Assembly: GCA_002794775.1 (NCBI GenBank)
Contig: NBAY01000052.1
Location: forward strand, 186,001-250,000
Length of the DNA: 64,000 bases
Origin: Porodaedalea pini
Taxonomy: Eukaryota > Basidiomycota > Agaricomycetes > Hymenochaetales > Hymenochaetaceae
Direction: 5' to 3'
Positions 12,415 through 24,159 of the stretch are shown here, piece after piece. Below the pieces are notes generated by a model. The model ran no database searches. It worked only from the letters and a program-made list of their open reading frames with translations, and was not told the DNA's origin. Made by a program: the position numbers and the translations under genes. The number at the start of each line of letters is the position of its first letter. The first letter of the stretch is position 1.

Positions 12415-13644
12415 CTACTCCGCCGAGACATCCTTAAACCGCGGCTTCACACCCTCGAACACCTGCTCGCGGACGTACCACCCATCCTTATAGAACATCT
12501 TATTCTCGCAAATTAGGTACTCCAGCACCCTGCGCGGTTCAGGCGCGTAGCCCTCCTCCGCAACAGTGCCATCCGGGCGGAGGAGCTGCCCACGCGAGTC
12601 ACGCACGGTGAGCGTCTGCAGCGTCTCGAAGCGTACGAGCGCTTGCACGCAATTGCGGTTCCCATAACGCGGCTCCTCCGGCGCGCTATAGAGCGGGTAG
12701 GCGCGTAGCGAGAGGATCCGCACGGGCGAGAGGAGCTTGGTGAGCGACCAGGTGTAGGTGCGTCCTGTCGCCTGCGTGCGCGTGAGGTTGCGCTGGAGGA
12801 GTTGGTAAGCGTGTGCTTGGTATTCGTAGGCGGTTAGCTTCGCAAGTGTCTTTTTGTCTCCGCTATCGGTAACAGGTCAGATATGGGAAAGAGAGTAAAA
12901 GATTGAAAGGCGCACGATGCGATAGCCTGGTTGATTCGCGTATAGATGTCGAGGAGGTCATGTCGGAACGGCGCGACCCATGCGTTCTCGCTCGTCGATT
13001 TAGTGCGGAACAGTTGTGGGCTTATTCGCCATTTTGTGACAATTCCCGGGAATGCGAAATCAGATGCGAGACGGAACATGCTAGCTTATAAGTGCACATT
13101 CAGTATTGACAGTCTGTTTTTTCCTTAGTCCAATAGACTGGACGGACCTGAGAATATTTTGCACATTGTTCTTCCAGTTGTCTCTGAGCGCGCGAAAACT
13201 GTCCAGCTTCGACGGTATACGGAGGTCTACACATCTGGTCAGAACTTATCCAGATTTTCAACTGAGCGTGCACTCACCCATGAGAGCAGCTTTACTCCCC
13301 CACGGGTCAATGCCCAAGGCCAAGGACATTCGAAGCATGTCGAGCTGCGTCCCACTCTGCTCCATCTCCCGCATGAGCTCCGCCTCGTGCATCTTGGCAA
13401 ATGACTTATCATCCACCATCCGGGCTCCAGGCGTCCGTCCCTGCGCGCTCGAGTCCGACGTTGCGGGAGGTAGAGTACGGTTCTTGTTCTGCGAGCCAGG
13501 CGAAGGATTCGTCGTCGTTCGCTGCGGCGCAGACCGCGCCGTACGCGCTGTGCGCTGTTGAATGTAGTAACGCGCCCGTATGCCGCGCGGGAGAAGGAAT
13601 GGCAGCACAAACGGCCGCTGGCGGCGACATACGCCGGCAAGCAT
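12415..13644 (-). CDS. Mitochondrial mL45/Mba1-like protein (Tim44-like domain)
   Basis: Start chosen at ATG 13642-13644: MLAGVCRRQRPFVLPF is Arg-rich and amphipathic, a likely mitochondrial presequence; upstream codons in frame lack an ATG. The first exon continues with a basic linker and the helix-prone KSFAKMHEAELMREMEQSG. The intermediate exon gives FPGIVTKWRISPQLFRTKS. The last exons give LTAYEYQAHAYQLLQRNLTR and the Tim44-like fold (NRNCVQALVRFETLQTL, PEPRRVLEYLICENKM, DGWYVREQVFEG), ending RFKDVSAE with TAG at 12415. Known relatives are the large-subunit mitoribosome protein mL45 and yeast Mba1, which anchors mitoribosomes at the inner membrane for Oxa1 insertion. The fold match is good; mL45 and Mba1 cannot be separated by eye. 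Confidence 0.7.
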
Positions 13645-13806
13645 AGTTGACGAAGAGTTCGAAGCCAACAAACGAAGAGCGAAACGCAAGTAATAAAATT
13701 CGAGAAATTGAGATTTACTAGATTTACGTAATGCTGTAGGCTAAATTTCAGTCAGCTCCTTGAAGCTGTCGCTACCTTACTCACTGTTCCCGACATCCCG
13801 CTCGCC
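13645..13806. promoter_or_regulatory. Candidate bidirectional promoter, mL45-like / NMD3
   Basis: Only 162 bp separate the start codons of two divergent genes, both in ribosome biogenesis (one mitochondrial, one cytosolic). No clear TATA box was seen. Confidence 0.4.
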
Positions 13807-15773
13807 ATGGAGTTTGTCGCTGCGCCTCCCGTTCATCGTGTATTATGCGCAGACTGCGGTATGGATTCAATGCTGTCCTTTCTTTTGAAATGCTCATTTT
13901 GCTTACTCTAGGCACTCCGATCGAGCCCAATTCTGCGAATCTCTGTCTTGCATGTCTGAGGAATTCGTACGTCTTTCATTTCTATATCTTTATAGATACT
14001 GTCCAACCAACACAGATAGTGTCGACATCACAGAAGGAATCCCCAAACAAGGTGAGCACCGAGTATCCAAGCGAAACAAGCAGCATATACTGACAGATCG
14101 CTGTCTCGGTCAGCAACGCTCTCGTTCTGCAAGAACTGCGAGCGCTTCCTCTCTCCACCCCAGACATGGACCATTGCTGAACCAGAGTCAAGAGAGCTGC
14201 TTGCAATCTGTCTAAAGAAGCTGAAGGGTTTGAATAAAGTGCGGCTCATCGACGCAGGCTTCATCTGGACGGAACCACATTCAAAGCGCATAAAAGTGAA
14301 ACTCACAATTCAAAAAGAGGTGCGAGTTACTTCTCTTTATCTTCACAACACGCGTTTAACGGTTATTTTTCTTAGGTCTTCACGTCAACTATCCTGCAGC
14401 AGGTCTTCCAAGTCGAGTACCTCGTGCAATATACCCAGTGTGCAGACTGCGCCAAGCTCGCTGCGAAAAATACATGGAAAGCGCTTGTTCAGGTCCGACA
14501 GAAAGTTCCGCACAAGCGGACTTTCCTCTTTCTCGAGCAACTCATCCTTAAACACGGCGCTCAGAAGGAGACGATCTCAGTGAAGGAAGTGCGGGACGGG
14601 CTTGACTTCTTCTACAGCCAGCGTAGCCATGCGATTAGAATGACCGAGTTCTTGAATGGTGTTGTGCCAGTAAAGTGTGTGCCCTTTTTTTTCTTACAGG
14701 CGAGTAGGCAAAACTGACTTTACCGCAGGACAAAATCTTCTGAGCAACTATTGTCAACGGACACGCACTCAGGCACCTCGAGTTACAAGTTCACATACTC
14801 AGTCGAGATCGCGCCAATCTGCAAGGACGATCTTGTATGTCTTCCACTGAAGCAGGCACGATCGCTCTCCAATATTTCTCCACTCACGTTGTGCACGCGA
14901 GTCGGAAATGCTCTTCATCTTGTTGATCCTTCCACATTGCAATCTGTCGACGTCAGTGCGCCTGTATACTGGCGCGCGCCCTTTGATGCTCTCGCAGGCG
15001 TAAGCGACCTCGTCGAGTTCACCGTACTTGATGTCGAGCCCTCCGGGCCTGTGCGCGGCAAATGGGTCCTTGCAGATGCTCAAGTCGCCGTCAACGCCGC
15101 CTTCCGCTCCTCCGCTGCCAACGGAGGTGACGCAGACATGGACTTCGACGACGGCGCGCCGGACCAGATCTTCCACACACGCACGCACCTCGGCGGGATC
15201 CTGCAGCCCGGCGACACGGTGCTCGGCTACCACCTCACGCATACGAACTTCAACTCGGACGCATTCGCCACGTTGCCCCCGTCGCGTGTGCCGGACGTCG
15301 TGCTCGTGCGCAAGACGTACCCGAACCGCCGGAAGAAGAACCGCACGCGTGCGTGGCGCCTGAAGAGCATGGCGAAGGAGGCGGGCGAGGAAGCAGATGC
15401 GGGCGCCGTGCGTGGAGGACCTGCGGGCGTCATTGGCCGTATGGGCGGGCGCGATCAGAAGAAGGTCGAGGAGGATTATGAGCTATTCCTGCGCGATATC
15501 GAAGAGGATGAGGAGATGCGCGCTGCCGTGAACATGTACAAGAAGCCCGGTGCGGGCTCGGGATTAGCTGGCGGGAAGACGCGACGAAAGGGCCAAGGCC
15601 AGTTCTCAATGGAAGTGGACGGCGTAGAGGTACAAAAGGAGCCTGCACAGGCACCGCCTGCTGGGGAAGGCGAGACGGACGACGAATTAGAACCGGACTT
15701 CCCAGAGGTCAAGCTGGATGAACTATTGGAAGATCTCGACGAGATGACGCTTGGAGAAACAGAACAGACTTGA
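13807..15773 (+). CDS. NMD3: 60S ribosomal subunit export adaptor Nmd3
   Basis: Complete gene. Nmd3 binds the pre-60S particle and recruits Crm1 for nuclear export. Start ATG 13807 gives MEFVAAPPVHRVLCADCG; short introns then join PIEPNSANLCLACLRNS, VDITEGIPKQ and LSFCKNCERFLSPPQTW, forming the N-terminal zinc-binding CxxC pairs. The next exons give LKKLKGLNKVRLIDAGFIWT, FTSTILQQVFQVEYLVQYTQ with CADCAK, and DGLDFFYSQRSHAIRM. The last long exon has a basic patch NRRKKNRTRAWRLK (likely NLS), an acidic region and a Leu-rich LDELLEDLDEMTL near the C-terminus that fits a Crm1 export signal. TGA ends at 15773. No defects were seen. Confidence 0.95.
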
Positions 15774-16052
15774 GGTGGTTGTCTTTCTTGTACTGTCAGA
15801 CTGTTTGGTTGTTGTAGCCGTTATTAGACCTCTGTTGTTACATCTAGAATACATAGTGTAAAATAAAGCGAAAAAAGGCCGATACTAATCCGTCATGCGA
15901 GTAAGAGCCCGTTTGTCCTGAGTACGTGCCCAATAAGCTAAGGAGGGTCAAGAAAAAAGCTCATGAGCCCTTTGTGAACAGACAAAAGAGCATAAACAAC
16001 GGAACGCACCGATTTTCCATGGACCTAGGCGAATCGAAGGAAAAGGACCGTC

Positions 16053-16484
16053 CTAAATGCCTGTCGGCAGTCGATCTCGAGCACGCTCTTGCGCTAAAAA
16101 TCGGATAAGTACGTTGTTGTTTTCTTCAATGTCCCATAACAAAGAGAAAATGCATACTGTTATAATGCAGCAACTTTTCGATGAGGTCGACATGTGTGAG
16201 GACCATACGCCGACAACAATACCTTCTCAGCTGGAGCTCATCCAGAGCTTCACTATTACGATGCAATGAAAAAATTCAGCAGAAGATACAACACGAGATT
16301 AGATAGAGCAACAAGGCAAAAGACAAGGCCGAGACGCACCCTTCACTGATGCCCTGGGAGAGGAGGGTCATGTACTGGTTCCATTTGTCGCCAACGACCT
16401 TCCCACACGAGAAGCAGCGTACAGGGATAATCTAATATTGCTTGTTAATCCACATTGTGATGAGAAAGGGGAAGCACGAACCAT
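16053..16484 (-). CDS. RPB10: RNA polymerases I/II/III subunit RPABC5 (Rpb10)
   Basis: Small four-exon gene of 76 residues, easily missed because exon 1 is only the ATG (16482-16484). Exon 2 (16340-16431) gives [17 protein letters not shown], exon 3 (16158-16252) [20 protein letters not shown] and [11 protein letters not shown], and exon 4 (16053-16093) [13 protein letters not shown] then TAG. All joins keep frame and use GT-AG. Rpb10 is shared by the three nuclear RNA polymerases; its zinc ligands are Cys7, Cys10 and the Cys44/Cys45 pair, all present. The length is slightly above yeast (70) because of the basic last exon. It is convergent with NMD3, 279 bp away. Confidence 0.92.
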
Positions 16485-16692
16485 AGTGGTAGGACGAGGT
16501 GGATGAACGGCAGATCAAGACTCAAGTATCGTAAAATTTGGGTTTTTGATGACATATGCACATCACGTGTACCGTGTTTTATAACGCGTGTCCGAGTCGA
16601 CGCGTGCATTATACACTATCCATTGTACACTTTCAAAGGTCTACAAAAGGTCTACAAAGAAGTCAGTGGCTCAGTAGACGGCAGCCCCAGGA

Positions 16693-16699
16693 TATATAA
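16693..16699 (+). promoter_or_regulatory. TATA-like box (TATATAA)
   Basis: TATATAA lies 64 bp upstream of the ATG at 16763, a usual core-promoter position for the unknown gene downstream. Confidence 0.45.
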
Positions 16700-16762
16700 G
16701 TGCAGCCTAGTTGAACATGCGTCTCGCTCTTTTACCCCCGGTACTCAAAGCCCAAGCTTACC

Positions 16763-18046
16763 ATGAGCTTTTATCCGACTCCAACTCCAGTACATCATGA
16801 TGATAGTCATATGATGACGAGCAGCCAAGGCCTACAGGCTGAAAACCACAGTTTTCCTTCCTCTGGAGGGCGGCTATTCTCTGAAAAAGAACTTAACGAG
16901 GAGAGCGTACGAACTGAGCTTGCTCAATCACCATTGATGCCTTCGCCTCAAGCCTCGAAATCGCACGATAGCATTCTCTACAATGAAAACCAACTGCCTG
17001 ACCAAGAATCTCTCCCTGGAAGGAACCCACCGGTTCAGCAAGCTCATTCGCCATCTCCATTTCCGTCTCAAGCTCCCAGCGCATACGGAGACATCTCGGC
17101 CAGTCCGACCGTCTCCGAGGAAGACGAAGACAAGCACAAAGCAGCCGAGATACTCCTAAAAATCGCTCGAGCTGCCATAGAATTGCGGACTCATGTGCTG
17201 ACTAGGGACTGCTCAATCAGCGAGGACGAGCTAGTTCGTCTCGAGTCGATATGGCGCCGAATGATGTTTGAGCTTAATCCCGAGCAAGAGCAGCCGCCCA
17301 CAGACCAGAGCGTCAGTTATGAGACGGCAGAAACATATAGAGAAGAAAGAACACCGGGAAGTTCGGGTCAGCTTCGAAGACATGAGGATCCATACGATTC
17401 CTATTCGCAAAATGACTCGGAAGCTGACCTCGAGTGCCATACTGTACGCCCTCCTCCCTATCCGTCCCTCACCCTATAATTGTGAATGAATCCTTTTTAC
17501 CCATCTTATTATTTCCCTCAGCACGGAGAGCAGCCACTTCAGCAACTCGATCACCATTCCGAGCCTTCCGGCCGTGCTCCTATGAACCATTCTACGACTT
17601 CTTATCACTCTAATGCGCATCGTCGTCAGCAAGTTTACGGAACGCTGACGCACCAGCAGCCCACGCAGATGGACACACATTTGCATTCAGCGCAGCAGCC
17701 GCACATGGCAGCGACACAATCCAATACTCCAATATTTCAGGACTTGCCTGAGCATCATGAACATGTGCACTGGCATCCCACGATCCAGCACCGTCCGCGC
17801 GACGGATATGACGAACAGGGTCATTCCATACCCTCCTTTTCTGCTACTATGGACAGGCCCGACCGTTTTAGAAACCCTGGCGCAGTGCAGACCTACGGAA
17901 CGGGCGCGGTCCAACCATCCGTACAGCATACGCAGGCACCGCCTACATCCTCCAGCCGTGTGCTTGTGTTGCACCAGACATACGTAGTAAACCGTCCGTC
18001 CTATCGCCACATCGCAAATGAGCCGATGCATGATGACTCTGCCTAG
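16763..18046 (+). CDS. Unknown low-complexity Pro/Gln/His/Ser-rich protein
   Basis: Two exons (16763-17443 and 17522-18046) join in phase 0 across a 78-nt GT-AG intron ending in CCCTCAG, giving 401 residues. The alternative, reading through the donor, ends at a stop at 17479. Residues about 115-185 form the only part likely to fold: an acidic stretch EEDEDKHKAAEILLKIARAA followed by helix-prone sequence to IWRRMMFELNPEQ. The rest is low in complexity with PPPY-like and His/Gln-rich runs. No signal peptide or membrane segment was seen. I do not recognise the family. The coding case rests on two long open exons, a clean intron and a TATA box. Confidence 0.6.
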
Positions 18047-18292
18047 CTCATCGCAGCAGATGCAGAATCTCGGTCAATAACCACTGATCCTAGGCCTATC
18101 CGCGATCACAACATGAAGATCAGCAGAAGCAGAGACAATTGCCACTGGTAAATCTTCTGCAGCGGGAAATTTTCACCTTGTAAATAAACAAACAATCTAT
18201 TTCACTGTTTCTATGCAGCAAGACATCAATTTTGAGCAGCGCTTGTCTGTGCATTAGCAGGGAGAACATAAAACCACTATGCAACCAAAAGA

Positions 18293-20391
18293 TCAGGGCT
18301 TTCCAGGCTCAGATACTTGCGTCTCCTCTGGAACCCTTAACCTCGCCCGCTCCATTTCCTTCCATTCCTTCAGAGCCAATGGGTTCATCTGCGATCTGAG
18401 CGTCGTCTTCCCTTCCGCCAGATTTTGTTGTGCCGTCTTCATACACTCCTGCGCCTTATTTATTTCGAGCGGGCACTCGCCTGAGCGCAATAGGAGCAAT
18501 GAGTTCTGAAAACATGCCATAGCTTCTTCCATTTCGCCGAGTTTCTGCATCGGGGAATGCATATGAGGAATCATCAGCATCTCAAGGTAATTTACGCTCA
18601 CCTCCAACCGAATTCCCTTGTGCCTCAAGGAGATAGCCATCTCGACGCCGTACTCCAGAAACGGATCAACGATTTTTCGCAATATATGCGCCCATTCTTT
18701 TTTCCCTTTGTCATTCAAAATTTCAATTACTGCAGTCCCTACTGCTTCAGCAGACATATTAGCCTTGTTCGCCTCATGTAGACGGTAGAGCCATTCCGTC
18801 GGGTGCGTCTCGGACTCTAGAAGGCGCAGTTGGATGTCCGTTTGGCGATTGAGGATTCGGTGGACCCGGACGAGTGCTTCCCAATATGCCATATTGACGT
18901 CCTCTGGAGCTAAGGCCGGTGTACATGTCATGCCAAGTATTGTGTCAGACGCTAGGCAGTACGCAGGATACGCGATACTGGAACGAGTGTCCCATCAGCA
19001 TTATAACGGAGACGTATGAATCTCTTGGTTGATCAACGGACTTACTCTGTGCGCGCGCGTTTTTCAGCATAAAGGCCAACCTGCTCGAACGGAATGGCTA
19101 TGGCGGATGCAACGTCCGGCATCGCCCACTTCGGAAGAGGCACGGGCAAGCCAACTTCCTCGCCGATAAGGTCATCTATAGAAATATCGGGACCAGAACT
19201 AGATTTGACTTGACTACTATCTGAAGGACCCGCTGATATCGTGGGCTGCGTATTCAGCTCGGCTGAAAGCCCTGAAAAGGACGTGTCATATATCGAGAGG
19301 TCTTGTACGGAGGAGATCATTGAAGCGAAACGCTGTATTGGAATTGCCTGACAAAGCGGAAGCAGAACCATCATCTCGCGAATTGCAGACGACAGCCATT
19401 TTCCTTCTGCGCTGGGTTCACAGCTTTCCGACAAGCTCGCCAGCTTCAAAAAGACAGAAATAAGGTGGCGTCTTTCCACAGAGCTGCCAGGAGCTACTGC
19501 CGTAGTCTGATATTCCGGTGCACCATCTTTGAACGTAGATGATCAAAAAACAAAAATTTAAGTCGGTTCGCTCTGCAAGACACTTGTTGGTCATCTCACC
19601 TAGGGTTGGGGGTGACTTTTGGAATCGAGCTTGGTGCAGAGCGACAGCATCGGTGAGCACACTGTACGCTTTTAAAGCCTGGTGATCTCTCTCGAGCACA
19701 TCAGCCAGCCAAATCGCGACGCTCAGGATCTTGACGGAAGGGTCTGGCTTGAGGACATCCATCGGGATACTTTGAATAGTTCTCCAGGCTCTGAATCAAT
19801 AATAAAATATAGAAGAACAGTTCAATATAAGGCGGAACGACACGAAAGCACAGACTAACCTCGTAAGTGATTCCACAGAGCGTCCTAATACTCCTGCCTC
19901 TTGGGCTAGCCCTGCTTCTACCAAGTCTCGGCGGAGTTCTTCAGGCCATTTGGCTAATTGGGCAGGATGAAGACTGTTATGGGCAATCAATTCTCATGAG
20001 TCAGAAGAATGCAGAAAACATTAGTTGCAGAACTTACAGAGACCAATAATTTACACCAGCAACGCATATCAAGAGAATAACGCCAGCCAAGGAGAGTTTC
20101 AAGACGAGACCGCCAAATTTGCGAACTCGGCTAGGTGAACTCGTGGCATAGCTTCTTCTGACGCTCTCCGAGAGGCAGCCTAACGGTATTAAACATTCTC
20201 GAATGAATGGCGTGGTGGCAGTGAATGGGAGTATAGAATGGTGTGGTCCTGTTCTTTGAAGGTTTCGCAGAGGTCCACCGTGACTGGCACCGGATAGCTT
20301 GAGGCAGCCTGAGATTTGCTTTTGAAAAAGAAATACTTCTAGATGATGGAAATTTGAGAGCACTTCCAAGAGTGCGAGTTGAGCAAAGCAT
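18293..20391 (-). CDS. Mgr3-like mitochondrial TPR protein, copy TPR-A
   Basis: Multi-exon member of the local family. Its closest known type is the fungal Mgr3-like TPR protein, an inner-membrane adaptor of the i-AAA protease; that role is inferred from family resemblance only. The start MLCSTRTLGSALKFPSSRS is presequence-like. The membrane segment (GLVLKLSLAGVILLICVAGV) is in the next frame, and no intron of normal length explains the change. After it come PAQLAKWPEELRRDLVEAGL, the TPR-like SVKILSVAIWLADVLERDH, LISVFLKLASLSESCEPSAE, WAMPDVASAIAIPFEQVGLY, VHRILNRQTDIQLRLLES and a helical C-terminus ending VSEPGKP (TGA 18293). The gene is divergent from TPR-B, 201 bp between ATGs. Confidence 0.7.
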
Positions 20392-20592
20392 GGCTAGAAA
20401 AGCATTAGGAGCGTCTCCAGACTAGGCCCAAGCACTCTCAGAGGCAACCAGGACACGTCCAAACCTGAGGCCGCTTGTGAACGCGGTGCACGTGATGTGT
20501 TCTCGATGTCGATCCTTTGTCGTCGAGCCTCGAAGCCGCCGGCACTCTTTTAAGTCTGTCAAACTCACACCTTCACCTCTAGTCGAGCTGCC
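20392..20592. promoter_or_regulatory. Divergent TPR-A/TPR-B intergenic region with CACGTG
   Basis: 201 bp between two divergent paralog start codons. It contains the palindromic E-box CACGTG near 20490, a common bHLH site in fungi. Whether it acts in both directions is not shown by sequence. Confidence 0.35.
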
Positions 20593-22589
20593 ATGTTAGC
20601 CCGGAACCTCTATTCAAAGGGTGGAAACCTTGTGAAGAATACATCTACTGCTGTTCCAAAATTCTACCTGCGAAGGCGGTTAGGATCATTTCATTCAATC
20701 AACACCTGCTATGAACTTCGAACACGGTCGAAGGTAAAGTGGACAAAGGGTCGTGCGTTTAGCACTGGTAGTGCCTCCCCAGGCTCGATCTCGTCAGACT
20801 CTCCCATACGAATTTCTCATGTGCTAGGGGCCCTGCTTGTCTTCGGCATCGGTGCGACCTCCTGGGGTCTGTATGTCATAGCCCTCATTCTAAAAGCCCA
20901 CATCTTCACTAATGTACCGAGGCTATCAAATTTAGCTACGAGTTTTATATGACTCTAACTATGTGGCCAAAGGAGGTACGAGGTGATCTGCGTGCTGGTC
21001 TGAGGGCGAAAGAGAGGGGAGACTTGAAGCTCAGTCAAAGGCATTTAACTAGGTAAGCGGTATAATTTCGATCCTTAGGCCTCATAATCATTATTTAATT
21101 CTAATAAAGGGCGTGGGAGACTATACAGTCCCTCCCCTTGGAATCCCTATCTCCAGACCCGTATTTGAAGTTCTCGGGTGTTGCTATTGTCCTAGCTGAA
21201 GTTCTCGAAGCAGACCAACAGCTCGACGAGGCGTTCTCTGTACTGAAGACCGCTCTGACCACTTTCATCGAAAGTCGGAACAAGCGCCCCTCTGTACCAT
21301 CTAGCTCTGAATCCAATTTACGGACCCCTCCATCTGATATATGTCGACTCCGCCGTCATCGTCCTCTACTTCTCCAGCTCCTTCGCCTCGTCGAATATCC
21401 CTCAGCACACTACTTGACTCCGGACGACTTAGGACTGCGAGTTCGCACATCAACACTCGGGTCCGTATGCGAGCGGTAGCGCTTGCGCTAAAAATCGGCG
21501 ACCTAGCTGAAACGCTCTCGCGGCCGGAAGAAGAAGAGCGCTGGTTAGGGTTCGCAGTCGCTGAAGTCTTGCGCATCGTGCGCGACGAGTATGGCCTCGA
21601 GCATGACACGCGCCGTGGGTTTGTTCAAACCGGCGCGGGTCCAGCGAGTATGTCTAACGTGCAAAGGAACTCCGGAGAAAATAGCGGTAATTTGTTTGAT
21701 AGCGGGAAGGACGCGGACCAGGGACATGGTCCTAGCACTACCGTGCGCGATATATTGAGCTCAGACACTGAAAACGGTGAACTCAGACTTCCGGCATGGG
21801 TATCCTTGACGAAGAGTGAGCTTGCCGCGCCGATGGAGCGGCTCGGCGCATTCTACGCACGTCAGGGCAAAGCAGGGTACGACTCTCTTTCCTTGATTAC
21901 ATTAATATCCGCTTCAGTAACTGATTCATTGCTATTTACAGAAACGCAATCCTCCTCTACCGCGTTGCTTCCTCCTTGCTCATTCATCCGAAGTCCAAGT
22001 CTACGAATCCCAGGCAACGCTCTAGCGCGTCTGCGCCAGGCGTCATGGAGCTCTGCCAGGCGCTGCAGATCGAGAACGCGCATATGGCACTCTTAATGAA
22101 CCTGCGGCGTGCTCGACTAGATGACGCGGCGATCCAGCGTGATCTTCCCCGCGTCCTGTCTCGCGCGGTTCAGATATACGATGAGGCGGTGCGTGTGCAC
22201 CGGCGTGGGCAGGCGCGGGACGACGGGGTCGGCGGTGACGCTGAGATTGCGTTATGCGACGAGACGTACCCTGCGGTTCTGTACAACGCGGGGATTTACT
22301 ACGAGGTGCGGCCGGTATTCTCCTGATGTTCTTTGTAACTCATCAAATGCTATTGCGTTATTGGTATGAATAGGAGGAAGGGCAGTTGGAACAAGCACTC
22401 CGCAGTTATTCTCTGTCTTACATGGCATTGCGCACGCACGGACCACGAGAACTTGTGCAAGAAGCATTGGAGAGCGCGCGTCGAGTTCAACGGATAGTTG
22501 ACAAGAACGCGAAGCACACGGCACAAACTCCCACACAGACTGGATCCTCTACATCATCCAGTGATTCACTAGACCAGTCAGGTCGATAA
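20593..22589 (+). CDS. Mgr3-like mitochondrial TPR protein, copy TPR-B (most canonical)
   Basis: The best family match and probably the ancestral-type copy. The N-terminus MLARNLYSKGG is followed by a basic presequence and a membrane segment (ISHVLGALLVFGIGATSWGL). Then come WPKEVRGDLRAGLRAKERGD, LSPDPYLKFSGVAIVLAEVL, MRAVALALKIGDLAETLSRP, RWLGFAVAEVLRIV, LPAWVSLTKSELAAPMERLG and FYARQGKA. After an intron come VMELCQALQIENAHMALLMN and CDETYPAVLYNAGIYYE, and a final TPR after another intron (QLEQALRSYSLSYMALRTHG), ending with TAA at 22589. This order matches fungal Mgr3-like proteins throughout. To join the two frames near 21.35 kb the only phase-compatible GT-AG pair I found is 21343-21377, a very short intron of 35 nt. 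Confidence 0.75.
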
Positions 22590-22743
22590 TAGACATTAGT
22601 ACACGTGCATGTATAGTGAAATATAAGCGATGATACTATTGCAATCAAGACCACGTCAAAAGTGAAAAAACCCAAAACGGAGTAGTGCATGGAAAATATA
22701 AACATTCCACGGGTGATAAATACAAAACGGAGGTGAAGGACCT

Positions 22744-23726
22744 CTACTCGTCGTCCTCAGGCGCATCCTCTACCCGTGCAGCGCGGCTTACGGGCCGTGA
22801 ATCACCGGACGTCTCGACCTCCTCGATATACGCGCCACCCTCACCGTTTTGCGTTTGAGCCGCTGGTGTGCTTGCGCCTGAGCCTGCAGTTGCTTTGCCC
22901 TTCCCTTTCCTCGCAGGGTCATCGTCCCGATGCTTGCGCGACTTCTTTTTCTTGGGCAAATCCCACTCCCAGAACGGAATGAACGATTCGATCTAACGGT
23001 GGCCGACAATGAGGTCAGATCACAAGTTCCGACAAGAAAGGCGCGACGCAGACTTACGACGCCGACGTCTGCAAAGAGCTTCGGGAACACCCAGATCCCG
23101 GGTGGTGCAACGACGATAGTGATAATGTAGAAAATAAGGCGGAGGATGGCGATAGCGATGAACACTCCGATGAGCCCCAAGACACCAATACTAATATACC
23201 ACACGCCGAGCCGCAGGGTGGGTGGCCAGAGCGGGAACATGACACCGGCAAGAAGGACAGCCACCATCGCAAGTCCACCGAGGTACATCGTCCACAACGG
23301 GCCCTCGTAGAACCACGCATAAAGGTCCTCTGCGCGGAACATTTGCATCGGATTGAGAGTGAGGTGTTTTGGATTGCCGCTGCCCTGTGCGTTGGCTTGC
23401 CCCCGGTCGACGCGAAGGTAGAAGGCGAAGGGGATAACGGAGTTGAGCAGGTTCACGGCCTCACTCTCGTTTGTGACTTTGGGCACGTTTTTGAGCTTGC
23501 CGTAGGCGGGCGAGAGGACGGCTTTCACAGCTGACTTCCCTGTGTAGGAACGCATGATCAGAGTCTGACAAAAATTTGAGTGTATCTTGAGAATAAACGT
23601 GCCTTTGAAATAATCCACACGCTTGCCGTTGAGGACGCCGACTCGCGTCTTCATGCCCGCCTTGCTGCTCCGGAGAAAGTTGACGACATTGCGTATATCC
23701 TTTGGCGCCTTTTGTTGTTGTTCCAT
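22744..23726 (-). CDS. SEC62: ER translocon subunit Sec62
   Basis: Sec62 is a membrane subunit of the Sec62/63 complex for post-translational import into the ER. Start ATG 23724-23726 (MEQQQKAPKDIRNVVNFLRS); the upstream frame has only TTG. The family block KTRVGVLNGKRVDYFKGKSA is split by an intron (23540-23602) whose only in-frame solution uses a GC donor (AAAG then GCACGT) and a CAG acceptor. Then come LLNSVIPFAFYLRVDRG, MFRAEDLYAWFYEGPLWTMY and two membrane segments (YLGGLAMVAVLLAGVMFPLW; ISIGVLGLIGVFIAIAILRL). A C-terminal intron near 22990-23050 links FPKLFADVG to ESFIPFWEWDLPKKKKSRKH and an acidic tail ending EDAPEDDE. It is convergent with TPR-B. Confidence 0.92.
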
Positions 23727-24159
23727 GGAAAGATAAGTGTTGGCAGACGTCGGCCGTGGTGACAAGGAAGACGCGACTGGGAGATGTATGCAGTGAGCAG
23801 TTAGGCTGCCAGCTCAGCAAACTTGAAAGTGCAATCGTGAGCGCGAGACGGTGTTTACGTAAGGATAAGGTTTCCCTGAAAGGAAATGATCGTCTGAGGA
23901 CGCCGATCTTAGCACTTCTTCACAAATGAAGTTTATGCAAATACGAGTAAATGCCAAATACATTAATATTGTCTCATGCAAATAATGTTCAGGCTTAGTG
24001 CATAACGGCAGCAACCACTGAAGATAAGTGCTTTCAAATACAATTTACATGGTTAATAGAGACATTTGCAACTGCTCCACCTTCAATTTCGATTCTAAGT
24101 CAACTTGAAGATGACGAGCTTCACAGGAAATGGCAATAGAGTCGATACTAATAAGACGG
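23727..24159. other. Intergenic, SEC62 upstream region
   Basis: 433 bp between the SEC62 start and the TPR-C stop. No further gene is supported. Confidence 0.5.

Noticed and set aside
20160..20186. A 27-nt intron to mend TPR-A
   Set aside because: Below a plausible intron length and it does not give the correct phase.
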